In this document: positions 11,656 through 23,357 of the stretch, piece after piece
How the letters are laid out: the number at the start of each line of letters is the position of its first letter
Numbering within the stretch: the first letter of the stretch is position 1
Assembly: GCA_034440575.1 (NCBI GenBank)
Contig: JAOTOL010001340.1
Coordinates: 27,501-91,500 of the forward strand
Origin: Imbricaverruca yamaguchii
Lineage: Eukaryota > Arthropoda > Thecostraca > Neoverrucidae
DNA: 64,000 nt
Direction of reading: 5' to 3'
Notes under the pieces: generated by a model
Databases searched by the model: none
The model's input: the letters and a program-made list of their open reading frames with translations, nothing else
Told to the model about the DNA's origin: nothing
Program-made: the position numbers and the translations under genes

Positions 11656-13000
11656 CGCCGCGCTGCCACAATTTGGCGGCCTCGACTCAGTCGGCCGCTC
11701 ATCGCCGACCGGCCGCAAATTGCGGCTAATTCGGCGCGCGACAGATGCGTCCACGGGCGACAACTGTGGCGCGGCGGAGCCGATGGCGGCGAGTGTTGCG
11801 GCGCTCCTGGTCGGCTAGAGTGCTGGAGATGTTCGGTATCCCTGAAGCTAGCCAAAGCAGGCGATGTGTCGTAAAGCCACTAGCCCCCACAACCAACACC
11901 AAGCTGGCGGCGCTCATTTTTCGAGTCTGGTTCTTGGGGTGCAGTCGGTAGCTTCTGATGCTGCACACCGACCCCCGGCAATGCAGTCCGAGATGCTTGC
12001 GGCTCGACCAGTCGCTGTGACTCTGGTGATACCAAAAGACTTTCTGATGCCATCGTCAGTTTTTTGTTACAGTCAACTCCCTCACCAGCTAACTAGCCAT
12101 CTGACGGCACGCTCAATCTCTGACGACAGCCTTATGTGCCTGACGACACGCTCAATCTCCCTGTTGTGATGTTTAGAAGGTGGTGGCATCACGTTGCGTC
12201 AACCCCTTCGTGATACTTCATACTAGCATCTCCTCAGATCCATTAATCACGTTCCGGCTCCCAGATAGAACTCTCACCCTTTGGCGACACGTTTGATCCT
12301 CCTGACGACGTAGTCACCTCCCCGATGACGCACCTAATGACAGAGTCAATTTCCGATGACATCTCTTAACGACGTGTCCGAACTCCCTGGCGACGTGACC
12401 AGTCGGCGCGCCTCGACCCCTTATGAGACACTTCGCAGCAGGCATAAAATATGGATCCGCGACGCATCCGCGCACGGATCTTGTGGTTGGAATTCTAAAA
12501 TGTACGTGGAAAGTGACAACTAACAGGAACTCGTTTTGATATCGTGAGGGCAGAGTTTTTACTTCCCGAGCTTACTTCAATGAGACTTCACGATGCAAAG
12601 CTGGGGTACAGATTACTTTTTTCATCGTACTCGATTCCTACCACCTGTGCTGTCGCAATCTTCCGAACAGATGCGGTTTTCGCCTGCCAAAATCAGCTTT
12701 CGTCTGAACTTTTTCATATCGTGTAGTCAAATTCCTTCGAAGTCATTGTGGATTCCGACGTTTTCGACTACTACCCTCCGTTCTACAAAGAAAAGATTCC
12801 AGAACAACTGTGTGCAGTTGTAACGGGAGACGGCAGGGCAGTCTGTGGTGCATCTGCAGGAAACACGTGGCGTCGTCCTGTTCCAGCCTCGTGCCTCACC
12901 ACTCTGCTGAGCCGTATTGGATTGAGTTGCACCAGGGGTGGATACAGGAGGCGCTACCACCTGGGACCGGAAAGCGACGACTCTCCCAGTAGGCTTTTGT
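11656..13000. other. GC-rich flank, then intron sequence without a recognised gene
   Basis: 11656-11815 is very GC-rich. At 11860-11900 the sequence CGATGTGTCGTAAA, followed by CCACTAGCCCCCACAACC, resembles the 3' end of the SINE at 23186-23344 and may be a SINE tail fragment (weak). The remainder contains GACGACACG/TGACGACA-like scattered short repeats and no protein that could be recognised. Confidence 0.5.
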
Positions 13001-13549
13001 AAAGACATTAAAGATTAGTGCAACTATGAGCCACAAGGGCCCTTCTTGGTTGCACTCTGTACACTGAACCAGTTGCCCACCAAATCTGTCATTCAGCCCT
13101 CCCTGTAATACTGAAAAGCAAACCCTCTATTCTTATCATGATTGTCTATGCTGTTTTTAAAGATGTTCAATGTGCTGCTACTGACAATGTTTTCTGGCAG
13201 CTGGTTCCAGTGTTCTACTACCCTGATGGTGAAGAAAGTCTGTCTTAACCTTGTTCTGCTGTGGCTAACTTTAATTTTGAATTTATGACCTCTAATTGCA
13301 TCATTTCTCTTAAATTAAAACATTTCCCCAAGATATCCCCTCTCCAGACCATGGACACATTTAAAGACCTCGATGAGATCTCCCAGCCTTCTATAACTAA
13401 GTGAAAATATATTCAATTTCTTTAATCTTTCCTCATATGCCAGGTTGCTTATACCATTAACCTTTTTTTGTAGCCTTCTTTTGCACTCTCTCTAAAAGCC
13501 AACAATATTTTTCATAGCTAGGAGACCAAGCTTCGATGCAGTATTCCAA
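13001..13549 (-). mobile_element. CR1-like LINE 3' fragment
   Basis: The - strand 3' end has the same terminal GGGCCCTTGTGGCTCATAGT and TTAATGTCTTTA tail as the other copies. It covers the last part of the RT C-terminus and the 3' UTR, then stops within the C-terminal coding region at 13549 (5' truncation). Several substitutions and small gaps break its frame. Confidence 0.92.
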
Positions 13550-14285
13550 TATTCACTCCCCTTCCCACACAATCACACTCCACGGATTTGCAAAGCCAAA
13601 GGCGCCCCTGTCAGAAAGGAACTTAGCAGAGGAGCCATCGTCCCTCGAGACAAGTGCCGCCCCATGATAATTCATGGATCCGCCCGTGTACCACATCGCT
13701 GTGCTACGCTGAGTTGAGTCAAACCGATGACACATCGTCCCTGTTTTGTCTTTGGGTGAGTCCAGCTAGATATCAAGATGCACCAATGCAGCTGGTTGTC
13801 TCCGTTGACCCTCGAGTTGGATTGCAACCTGAGGAATATTGAAGTCTGTTCCCATATTGCTGAGAAACCCCAATGACACATCGTCGCCGGGTATCGGTCA
13901 ACTACGGAGCACCGTGTACATCCGTGCCTCGCCATAACAACTGCCGGCATGCTGCATACCGGCCCGTGACCCCACCACCCCACACTCAACACCCACGCAG
14001 TCAATGACAGCGTATCAACTGTCAGCTGGGGCACTCAGGCTTCTGGCACTATTTCAAAGCTGTGTGGTTTCGAGAATGTCTTATTCAGTCCTGGCATCAA
14101 GTGTACCCAGGAATCAAAAGATCTGAAGAGGTTTGTGTTGCATTAATCATTCCATAATTTGTGGTTGCAATAGCGAGAGTTCAGCGGCAATATCCCTCTA
14201 AATCGTACCTTGTCTTGCTTGGATTGTTGTTTAGCAAAGCGTTAACAGCTCCTGTGCATTGTTGTCCAGATGAAGTGGAGCGTTC
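13550..14285. other. Intron sequence, no feature recognised
   Basis: Mixed composition. Short open frames on both strands have no recognisable domain, and no transposon end was seen apart from the LINE boundary at 13549. Confidence 0.55.
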
Positions 14286-15571
14286 GCCGGTGTCAGTACC
14301 CGTCCTCACCGCGAGTGTCAGTACCCGTCCCCGCTGTCAGTACCATTCATCGCCTGTCAGTACCTATTCCCGCTGTCAGTACCAGTACCTGTCCCCGCTG
14401 CCAGTGTCAGTACCGTCCCGACTGTCAGTGCTAGAACCCTTCCATGCTGCCAGTACCGGTACCCGTCCCCGCCGACATTGTCAATACCGTCCCGGCTACC
14501 AGTACCAGTACCCGACCCCGCTACCATTGTCAGTACCCTCCACGCTGCCAGTATCAGTACCCGTCCCCGCTGCCAGTACCAGTACCCGTCCCCGCTGCCA
14601 TTGTCAGTACCTTCCCCGCTGCCAGTATCAGTACCCGTCCCCGCTGCCATTGTCAGTGCCAGTCCCCGCTGCCAGTACCAGTACCCGTCCCCGCTGCCAG
14701 TACCAGTACCCGTCCCCGCTGCCATTGTATCCAGTACCCGCCCCGCTGCCATTGTCAGTGCCCGTCCCCGCTGCCAGTACCAGTACCCGTCCCCGCTGCC
14801 ATTGTCAGTGCCAGTCCCTGCTGCCAGTACCAGTACCCGTCCCCGCTGCCAGTACCAGTACCCGTCCCCGCTGCCATTGTCAGTGCCAGTACCAGTACCC
14901 GTCCCCGCTGCCAGTACCAGTACCCGACCCCGCTGCCAGTATCAGTGCCCGTCCCCGCTGCCATTGTCAGTGCCAGTCCCCGCTGCCAGTACCAGTACCC
15001 GTCCCCGCTGCCAGTGTCAGTGCCAGTACCAGTACCCGTCCCCGCTGCCAGTACCAGTACCCGTCCCCGCTGCCAGTACCAGTACCCGTCCCCGCTGCCA
15101 TGTAGTGCCAGTGCCCGTCCCCGCTGCCATTGTCAGTGCCAGCCCCGCTGCCAGTACCAGTACCCGTCCCCGCTGCCATACCAGTAGTCACCCTGCCAGT
15201 ACCAGTACCCGTCCCCGCTGCCATGTACCAGTACCCGTCCCCGCTGCCATTGTCAGTACCCGTCCCGCTGCCAGTAGCAGTGCCCGTCCCCGCTGCCAGT
15301 ACCAGTACCCGACCCCGCTGCCAGTATCAGTGCCCGTCCCGCTGGTCCGTGTGCAGGCCAGTACCCGTCCCCGCTGCCATTGTCAGTGCCAGTCCCCGCT
15401 GCCATTGTCAGTGCCAGTCCCCGCTGCCAGTACCAGTACCCGTCCCCGCTGCCAGTGTCAGAACCAGTCCCCGCTGTCAGTATCAGTACCCGACCCCGCT
15501 GCCAGTGTCGGTACCCGTCCCGGCTGTCAGTGCCAGTGCCGGTGCCCGTCCCCATCCCCGCCCCCGCTGTG
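14286..15571. repeat. 25-bp minisatellite, about 1.3 kb
   Basis: Tandem 25-bp units built on AGTACCAGTACCCGTCCCCG plus CTGCC. A second type has ATTGTCAGTGCCAGTCCCCG plus CTGCC. The two types alternate irregularly, giving a higher-order pattern. The unit is not a multiple of three and contains no stop on the + strand, so all three forward frames stay open for 250-360 codons and the reverse strand is largely open too. These are artefacts of composition, not genes. Confidence 0.96.
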
Positions 15572-15699
15572 AGTCCGCTCGTGTGACCACCGCTCGTCAC
15601 GGCAGCGCTTCGGTCGGCCCGACACCTCACGACCCGGCTCGCTCGACTGGGCTTGTGATGGCCCACCGCCCACACCTCTCTGAGGGACGCCCGGGCTGC

Positions 15700-16177
15700 T
15701 CGCAATGTAACGGAGGTCACGGCTGCCCGCGGTGTAGCGGAGGTCACGGGCTCCCCGCGGTGTAGCGAAGGTCACGGCTGCCCGCGGTGTAGCGGAGGCC
15801 ACGGGCTCCCTGCGGTGTAGCGGAGGTCACGGCTGCCCGCGGTGTAGCGGAGGTCACGGCTGCCCGCGGTGTAGCGGAGGCCACGGGCTCCCTGCGGTGT
15901 AGCGGAGGTCACGGCTGCCCGCGGTGTAGCGGAGGTCACGGGCTCCCTGCGGTGTAGCGGAGGTCACGGCTGCCTGCGGTGTAGCGGAGGTCACGGCTGC
16001 CCGCGGTGTAGCGGAGGTCACGGCTGCCCGCGGTGTAGCGGAGGTCACGGCTGCCCGCGGTGTAGCGGAGGTCACGGCTGCCCGCGGTGTAGCGGAGGTC
16101 ACGGCTGCCCGCGATGTAGCGGAGGTCACGGCTGCCCGCGGTGTAGCGGAGGTCACGGGCTGCCTGCGGTGTAGCGG
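15700..16177. repeat. 27-bp minisatellite
   Basis: About 17 units of GGAGGTCACGGCTGCCCGCG plus GTGTAGC, with GGGCTCC variants. The unit is nine codons long, so the - strand shows a periodic open frame (TSATPRAAV repeated). No start context or flanking coding potential supports a gene. It lies only 130 bp beyond the 25-bp array. Confidence 0.95.
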
Positions 16178-18602
16178 TAGCTAGTGTGAGTGATCACGGT
16201 ACAAAATAGGTGACGTGGGTACGGTGCAAAGGAGGCTACCGGATGCTCATGGTGCGGCGCTGGGTGTTTGAGATATCTATGTCTTAACAAGATGTCCCAG
16301 GTCTCTCCCGTTCTGATCGCAAATCCCGGGCTGCTCAAGACCTGGGGCAATGAAAAACATTACGTACATTTGATATCTAAGAATGCACGCAATGCACGCA
16401 GAAAATTAGAATATGCACGCAGGAAATAAAAATATCCAACACCTGGAAATAAAATTAGACAACAAAATGGTGCTTAACAACACACGACACCTTAAACTAT
16501 ATATAGTAGGAATCCTTAATTGTGTTTTTTTTTAAAGTATGTATAACTATTGCATTCATATCGAATATTTCATCCATTTATTTAGTGATGCATTTTTAAA
16601 AATATTAATCTGTTATTTAAGTTAGCTATTTCAATTTTAATTTCATAAACCTTCACTTCCCCATCTCATTCATGTTCACAAAACGCCACCTGTGACAATG
16701 AAGAAATGTGTCAAGTCTTCGCGCTGTTAATACTAACACAGAAGTTATCGCGAATCCCAGGCACCATGGCAGAGAGTCCTCACACAATAAGCACACCGAC
16801 AAAAGGTCCTGGACCTTTGAGCATGCTCGTGAGCAGGCCCAGGACAACGCCAAGGTCGTGTGACAAGGTCCTCGGTCTGCTGGACGGCTGACCCGCGCCA
16901 GTCCGTCGGAACACCGGTGGAAGACATATGGATTAGTGTAGCCGAGCGGGCCGCGGCTGTCCGGGCTTCGTGTTCACCACCATTTCGCCGCTACCGACGC
17001 ATTTTTGAGACGGCTCGGTGTCACGGGATGGTGTGAAATGTGAGGATAGTATCTCCACTGACACTCTTCGGAATCCGCTTCATTGACGCGTGCGTCCATG
17101 TGTAGTGCTGGGTAAACCCAAGTTTCCTTCTAATTAGAGAATACAAGACGTGGCTATGTGTAATAATGTGCTTGGCTGGTTAATCTACCTCGCAGCCTGC
17201 TGTGAATGATTACTGTCGAAAGGCCGCATTTTTACATTTTGAAGTGTTGTGTGATATATATAACAACAAACGTTGGGTTTATTGATGATGATCATCATCA
17301 CAATTTTGGTATTGCGTTAAAAACCAGCAAGAAGTCGCTTCACGAAAAGCTATGGCTCGAATGCAAAGACTTATAAATATCATGACTACTGGACTGGATA
17401 TTTAACGACGGAAAAACAACTTCAGACAATTTACGGGCGGGCCCGTATCCAGGCCACCAACTTACATTTTCTTCAGACATTCGGTCAGGGGATGTCGGCC
17501 CATGTAAGGCACGCACTAAGCCAGTGCCTCCCCTGAGTAGAGCTGGAAAGTACTTTTTATGTTATTTTCATAAAATGATGGTTTTTCCGCTGGAGAATAG
17601 CAAAATTGAAAACCTGGAAGCAAATAGGCATTGGTGGCTCATAATTATGGTGAAAATTGAAGTTCGTTTGCATTTGCACCATTTACATCTTAGCTTCCAA
17701 ACGGCTCTATCACGGGTCGGCAGAGGCTAGCCTGTCGTACATATCGCCATATAGTAAGTTTTAGTTTCATAACAAGCGCAGGGTAGGTCGGGGTCCTCCA
17801 ATATTGTTTGGCAATCGGTGACGTCGCATGGGCTGGGCAATTGCTCAGTCCCGTGGGCGCTCAAGCGAGAAACTTCCGTGTTTTCCACACGATATTTCCG
17901 ATCTTAAATACCATTAAAATGGGACAAAATGGGGTTCATTTGAAAGCTTGGAGAATCTTGTCCAAGAATATGACTACAATTTTCCATAGTGCTAGGATGT
18001 TTCGCTTGGGCCCACGCTGACTGCATTCATGTCAAGCGCCGCAGGAATCGCATGGTGCCACGGGTAGTAGCAGTATGATGAGACAGGCCATCTGAAGATC
18101 ACAGCCGGGTAGGAGGGGTAGGAGCAAGTAAGAGATAACTGTTGATACATAATTCCTCCCCACTCGGTGTAGGGGCGTAAACAAGGGTGGGGTACTGGGG
18201 GCACGTGCCCCATTGGAAGATGGTACCCATCCGGCCAGGAAAAGGCGCCAACATTATATTTAGGCTACCATCACAGGTACCTATACTGGTTGAAATAGCA
18301 AGCCCTTATCACCCATGTGCAGATACGGAACCTACAGCTGGTTTTCAGGATTGTTTTCATTTTTTATTCATATACGTCTGGACGACGCATGTTCTTTTTG
18401 TATATTTTTTTAAGGGCAAGTGCCTCCCCAATGTTGGCTCTGTCCACTAATAATTTAGACTTCTAACATGGGATATCATTGAGGATGCACTCCATCTATG
18501 TAAGGCTTCCCATTGACTTCATGCATTTTGCACTGAAATCACCAATCACGTGAATAACAACAATAATAATAATAATGTATATGTATGTAATATATAATGT
18601 AG

Positions 18603-18633
<31 letters not shown>

Positions 18634-19150
18634 CATAAATATCATGTGTGTATGTATTCCAGCCATTTCGTGTCATGAAACAGAAATATATGAAAACCTC
18701 AGTGATATTTTACATATGAAAACTTCCCGGCAATTTCTGAAGCATTTGAACACGAGGGAGAAGGTTGAAATCAATAAAGGTTTGGCACCTTGCAGCGACA
18801 AACTTAGTTGTTTATACTCACCTTAACATAAAAAATAATGGGTACTTATGAAAAATACTGGTCAAAATCCGGCGATTTTTTCTGCCTCATCTCACTTGGG
18901 TGCCACGGATCGTCTTTGCATTCGATGTGGTGAATTCCGTTTAACTAAACTACGGTTAACTACAGCCAAAGGTGAAATGCAAACGATGTGAGACCTACCC
19001 CTGCTGCAGTTTCGATAGCTTCGTTTGAATTTATCCAAATAAAATGTTTCTATTGCATTTCCAGTGGATTAGCAGCACTGGAAAGAGGACCTCTGTCTAA
19101 TTCTTAATTCCGCCCAACTATCTTGTTTTACTGGATGAGTATAGATCACA
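16178..19150. other. Long AT-rich intron stretch with a TA microsatellite
   Basis: No coding potential or known transposon was recognised. 18560-18634 is an AAT and TA/GTAT simple repeat. 16370-16660 is markedly AT-rich. Confidence 0.6.
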
Positions 19151-19410
19151 GCACAGCGGCTTTTGAAGGCCATCGCGGAAATGGAGTACGCGTGCGACCA
19201 ACAGCGCTCTGTCGCTCGTAACTTATCGACCAGCGCCGGTCCCGCGAACGCCTATGTCCCGCTGACCCGAAATACAAACCCGGCGCGGCTCGGCGTCCAT
19301 CGTCGGCCCGTCCAAACAGCTGACACGAGTCAGCGGGCCGGCCGAGGTCGACCGCGACGGCTTCCGTTTGCGCGGCTCGTTCGAGCGTCCACCGCCACCG
19401 AACGCTCGGT
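19151..19410. other. GC-rich segment before the 22-bp array
   Basis: CpG-rich sequence of unknown role with open frames on both strands due to composition. Similar GC-rich segments precede or follow the arrays at 11.3 and 27.1 kb. Confidence 0.5.
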
Positions 19411-19726
19411 GTCGCCGCTGGCACGTGATGACGTCACCGCTGACACGTGATGACGTCGCCGCTGACACATGGTGATATCACCATCGGCGCGTGATGTCAC
19501 TGCCGGCACGTGGTGATGTCACCGTTCACACGTACTGACATCACTGCTGGCACGTGCTGACATCACCGCTGACACGTGGTGATGTCACACGTGGTGATGT
19601 CACTGCCGGCACGTGGTAATGTCACCGCTGACACGTGCTGACGTCGCCGTTGACAAGTGATGATGTCACCACTGGTACGTGCTGACATCACTGCTGACAC
19701 GTGCTGATGTCGCCGCTGACACATAA
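19411..19726. repeat. 22-bp minisatellite with CACGTG and TGACGTCA-like cores
   Basis: About 14 units of the type CGCTGACACGTGATGACGTC plus AC. Most units contain CACGTG, and several also contain TGACGTCA or TGATGTCA. The array abuts the 3' end of a CR1-like LINE at 19727. Confidence 0.93.
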
Positions 19727-21526
19727 AGGCACAAGGGCCCTTCTTGGTTGCACTCTGTACACTGAACCAGTTGCCCACCAAATCTGTCAATCAGCCCTCC
19801 CTGTAATACTGAAAAGCAAGCCCTCTATTCTTATAATGATTGTCTATGCTGTTTTTAAAGATGTTCAATGTGCTGCTACTGACAATGTTTTCTGGCAGCT
19901 GGTTCCAGTGTTCTACTACCCTGTTGGTGAAGAAAGTTTGCCTTAACCTTGTTCTGCTGTGGTTAACTTTAATTTTGAATTTATGACCTCTAATTGCATC
20001 ATTTCTGTTAAATTCAAACATTTCCCCAAGGTATCCCCTCTCCAGACCATTGACAAATTTAAAGACCTCGATGAGATCTCCTCTCAGCCTTCTATATCTA
20101 AGTGAAAACATATTCAATTTCTTCAATCTTTCCTCATATGCCAGGTTGCTTATGCCATTAACTATTTTTGTAGCCCTTTTTGTACTCTCTCTCAAAGCCA
20201 ACAATCTTTTTCATAGCTTCGAGACCAAGCTTGGATGCAGTATACCAAATGTGGCCTGACATATGCACAGTAAAGCTTCCTGACGACTTCCTCACTTCTG
20301 TATGATACATTCATATGTATTGCCCCGAGCATTCTCAGTGCCTTCTTCCTAGCTGCCTTGGTCTGTTCTGATGCCCACGATTTTGTGTTTAGAATAACAC
20401 CTAAATCCTTCTCCTGTTGAGTCACTGATAGCACTTGGCCACCCATCAAGTATGGAGCCTTCATATGCTGCTTATCTACATGCATGATTTTGCACTTATC
20501 AAAATTTCATTTCATTTGCCATTCTTCGGACCACTTCACAAGTTCGTGTAAGTCTTTTTGCAGCGAGATATGCTCATCTTGACCTGTTATTGCCCTAAAG
20601 ACCTTCAAATCATCCGCAAATTTCACAACTTTACTGCTTAGGCCACTTTCATTGTTATTTACAAATATAATGAACAGTAGTGGCCCCAGTACTGGCCCCT
20701 GGGGGACTCCAGTAAGAACATTTTGCCATGATGACTGCACCACTTAGCATCACTCTTTGTTGTCTATCTGAAAGCCACAACTCTATCCATTTTAAGATGC
20801 TACCTGCAATCCCATGAGACTGAAGCTGTATCATTAACCGTTTATGGGGTACCCTGTCCAAGGCCTTACTAAAGTCAAGATATGCTACATCAACCTGATT
20901 TCCTTGATCAAATTGTTCTGTGGCGAAGTTCAAAAAGTCCAAGAGATTTGTGAGACACGATCGTCCTTTTCTAAACCCATGTTGAGTATCTTGAATCAAT
21001 CTGCTACTTTCCAGATGACCAACTATTCTATCCTTGATAATTGATTCGAGTACCTTGCAGACTAGGGATGTGAGACTTACTGGCCTATAGTTTTCAACAT
21101 TCCGTCTTTCTCCTTTCTTGAAAATAGTAACTACATTTGCCCTTTTCCAATCGGTTTGAATTTCATTTTGTGAAACTGATCTACAAAAAAATTATACTAA
21201 GTGGAAATGTCAGTTCCTTTTCAGTTTCCCGAAACACCCTAGCATAAATTTAATCAGGTCCTGCTGCCTTGTTTGGCTTTATTTTACTGATATGATTGTA
21301 AACAACATCACTATCAATGACATCAACATCATTTATCAGATCACATGTCACTGAACTATGGTGTACGGTCGGCAGATTGGTCATATCTTCCAATGTAAAC
21401 ACTGATCTAAACTGCTTGCTCAGCTCCTCAACCATCTCACTATCATCACCCAATGTAGTCCCGTTTACTTCCAGTGGACCAATTGTGCTAGAAACTTTAC
21501 TCAGATTGTAGAAACTAAAGAACTTT
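19727..21526 (-). mobile_element. CR1-like LINE, 5'-truncated, 1.8 kb
   Basis: The - strand copy matches the element at 7169-10031 from the 3' UTR up to the linker before the RT (…FYNLSKVS). Here the 3' end is shortened by about 30 bases, starting at GCACAAGGGCCC. The RT motifs LDFSKALDRVPHKR, VPQGPVLGPLLF and KFADDLKVF are visible. Several frameshifts and stops split the reading frame (segments 21453-21250, 20999-20655, 20743-20507, 20485-20192 and 20204-19791). It is non-functional. Confidence 0.93.
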
Positions 21527-21779
21527 CAATCGCATACTGACGTGTTCACGGCAAGCGGCCGATTATTACCACTGTGACCGTTAGTATTTGCTCTGGATGC
21601 AGTATCTCACGGTGGGCAGCGCGAAAGCACTGTCCTGCTGTTTTTCTGATCTAGGAAATCCATTAGTCCTTGTGAAATTCCCCCATGTCTTAAATTCCAG
21701 CATCGCGAGACGTGCTTGATCGATGGGAGCCGGAGCAATACCTGTCGCATGTGTTTGATGTGCTGTAATTAAGTCATAA

Positions 21780-22477
21780 TGTCATAAAGACATTAAGGAT
21801 TAGCGCAACTATGACCCACAAGGGCCCTTCTTGGTTGCACTCTGTACACTGAACCAGTTGCCCACCAAATCTGTCTATCAGCCCTCCATGTAATACTTAA
21901 AAGCAAGCCCTCTATTCTTATAATGATTGTCTATGCTGTTTTTAAAGATGTTCAATGTGCTGCTACTGACAATGTTTTCTGGCAGCTGGTTCCAGTGTTC
22001 TACTACCCTGATGGTGAAAAAAGACTGCCTTAACCTTGTTCTTCTGTGGCTAACTTTAATTTTGAATTTATGACCTCTAATTGCATCATTTCTCTTAAAT
22101 TCAATCATTTCCCCAAGACATCCCCTCTCCAGACCATGGACAAATTTAAAGACCTCGATGAGATCTCCTCTCAGCCTTCTATATCTAAGTGAAAACATAT
22201 TCATTTTCTTCAATCTTTCCTCATATGCCAGGTTGCTTATGCCATTAACCATTTTTTTAGCCCTCTTTTGTACTCTCACTAAAAGCCAACAATCTTTTTT
22301 TTCATAGCTAGGAGACCAAGCGTGGATGCGGTATTCCAAATGTGGCCTGACATATGCACAGTAAAGCTTCCTGATCACTTCCTCACTTCTGTATGATACA
22401 TTCCTATTTATTGCCCCGAGCATTCTCAGTGCCTTCTTCCTGGCTTCCTTGGTCTGTTCTGATGCCCCCAATTTTGT
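21780..22477 (-). mobile_element. CR1-like LINE 3' fragment
   Basis: Contains the 3' tail (TTAATGTCTTTATGACATTA), the 3' UTR and about 200 codons of the RT C-terminus (22489-21878, including ALRMLGAINRNVSYRSEE and VEHWNQLPENIVSS). It is truncated at AATTTTGT, 22477. The open frame extends slightly into flanking DNA, giving a false start. Confidence 0.93.
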
Positions 22478-22888
22478 CACTGTTGACACTTGCGGACGTC
22501 ACAGCTGTCGCGAAGCGACGCAACCGCTAACATTTATTTTAATTATATGGCGCAATGTTGGAGACCACCCAGCACTTCTCAAAGTCGTCTACTTTGGATG
22601 CATTTAGCTGCAAGAGTAGTTTTCATTGTTGTCAGAACACCGCAGCACTAAGAGTGATAGCAACTGATGAATTGTATTTATGTGTCTGGAAACATACTTT
22701 GAAGGGGGAGAAATTGCCTTCTCCTTCCAAAATTGAAAGTGATCAGTACACGCAATTGCTCTTCTCCATACAAACGCCTGCCACATATGTATCAATATCT
22801 AAAAATATCCAGATGTTACTCTTCAATCTCGTCTTACCTTCCCTGCTAGTCAACGCTCCTCGTCTCACCTCCCTGCCACGTCAATGCT

Positions 22889-23160
22889 GGGGCGGGAATG
22901 GCCGAGTGGTTAAGGTGTTGGGCTCTGGGTACTAAAGATCCGGGGTTCAACACTCTCACCACTCGAGGCATTTCCCTAATCCTGCTGCCCACCGACGAAG
23001 CAGTGTGGGCGGCGCCATTAGCCGTGCAAAAAGTGCCTCGAAAACCATCCAACAAACCTCAATTATCCTCGATCTCGGCTCGTCTTGTTGGATGTGATCA
23101 CGACTGGCAACCCTGTGACATTGAAAGAACCGGTCGTTCTGAACCGCAGTAATGTGTAGC
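22889..23160 (+). mobile_element. tRNA-derived SINE (Leu/Ser-type head)
   Basis: GGAATGGCCGAGTGGTTAAG at 22894-22913 is an A-box typical of tRNA-Leu/Ser genes. CCGGGGTTCAACACTC at 22941-22956 is a B-box. The sequence does not fold back to a matching acceptor stem, and a non-tRNA body follows (GCCGTGCAAAAAGTGCCTCG). It is therefore a SINE rather than a working tRNA gene. The 3' limit is uncertain. Confidence 0.72.
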
Positions 23161-23185
23161 AGTGGCCTCCATGACACGCTTTTTA

Positions 23186-23344
23186 GGGGACGAGTAGTCT
23201 AGAGGTAAGTTGCCTGTCTCACAAGCGAAAGGTTGTGGGTTCGAGCCTCACCTGTCGCTACTCTTCGCCCGCGGTCAATCGGCGTGAGAGATTGGCGACA
23301 CTGCATGACTCATCGGTCGATGTGTCGTAAAACCAATAACCAAC
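23186..23344 (+). mobile_element. tRNA-derived SINE with target-site duplications
   Basis: A tRNA-like head (CGAGTAGTCTAGAGGTAAG as A-box region, GTGGGTTCGAGCCTCAC at 23235-23251 as B-box) is followed by a body ending GTCGTAAAACCAATAACCAA. It is flanked by 13-bp direct repeats GACACGCTTTTTA (23173-23185) and GACCCGCTTTTTA (23345-23357) with one mismatch. It lies directly beside the SINE at 22889. Confidence 0.85.
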
Positions 23345-23357
23345 GACCCGCTTTTTA

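Noticed and set aside
11284..11855. Three - strand frames of 123-181 codons
   Set aside because: Produced by the 31-bp minisatellite, which is open in several frames. The peptides are periodic.
14161..15765. Several overlapping 210-364 codon open frames on the + strand
   Set aside because: They are the same stop-free 25-bp repeat read in three frames. There is no domain and no flanking coding signal.
22889..23260. Functional tRNA genes
   Set aside because: A- and B-boxes are present, but no matching acceptor stem was found and the sequences continue into SINE bodies; one has target-site duplications.
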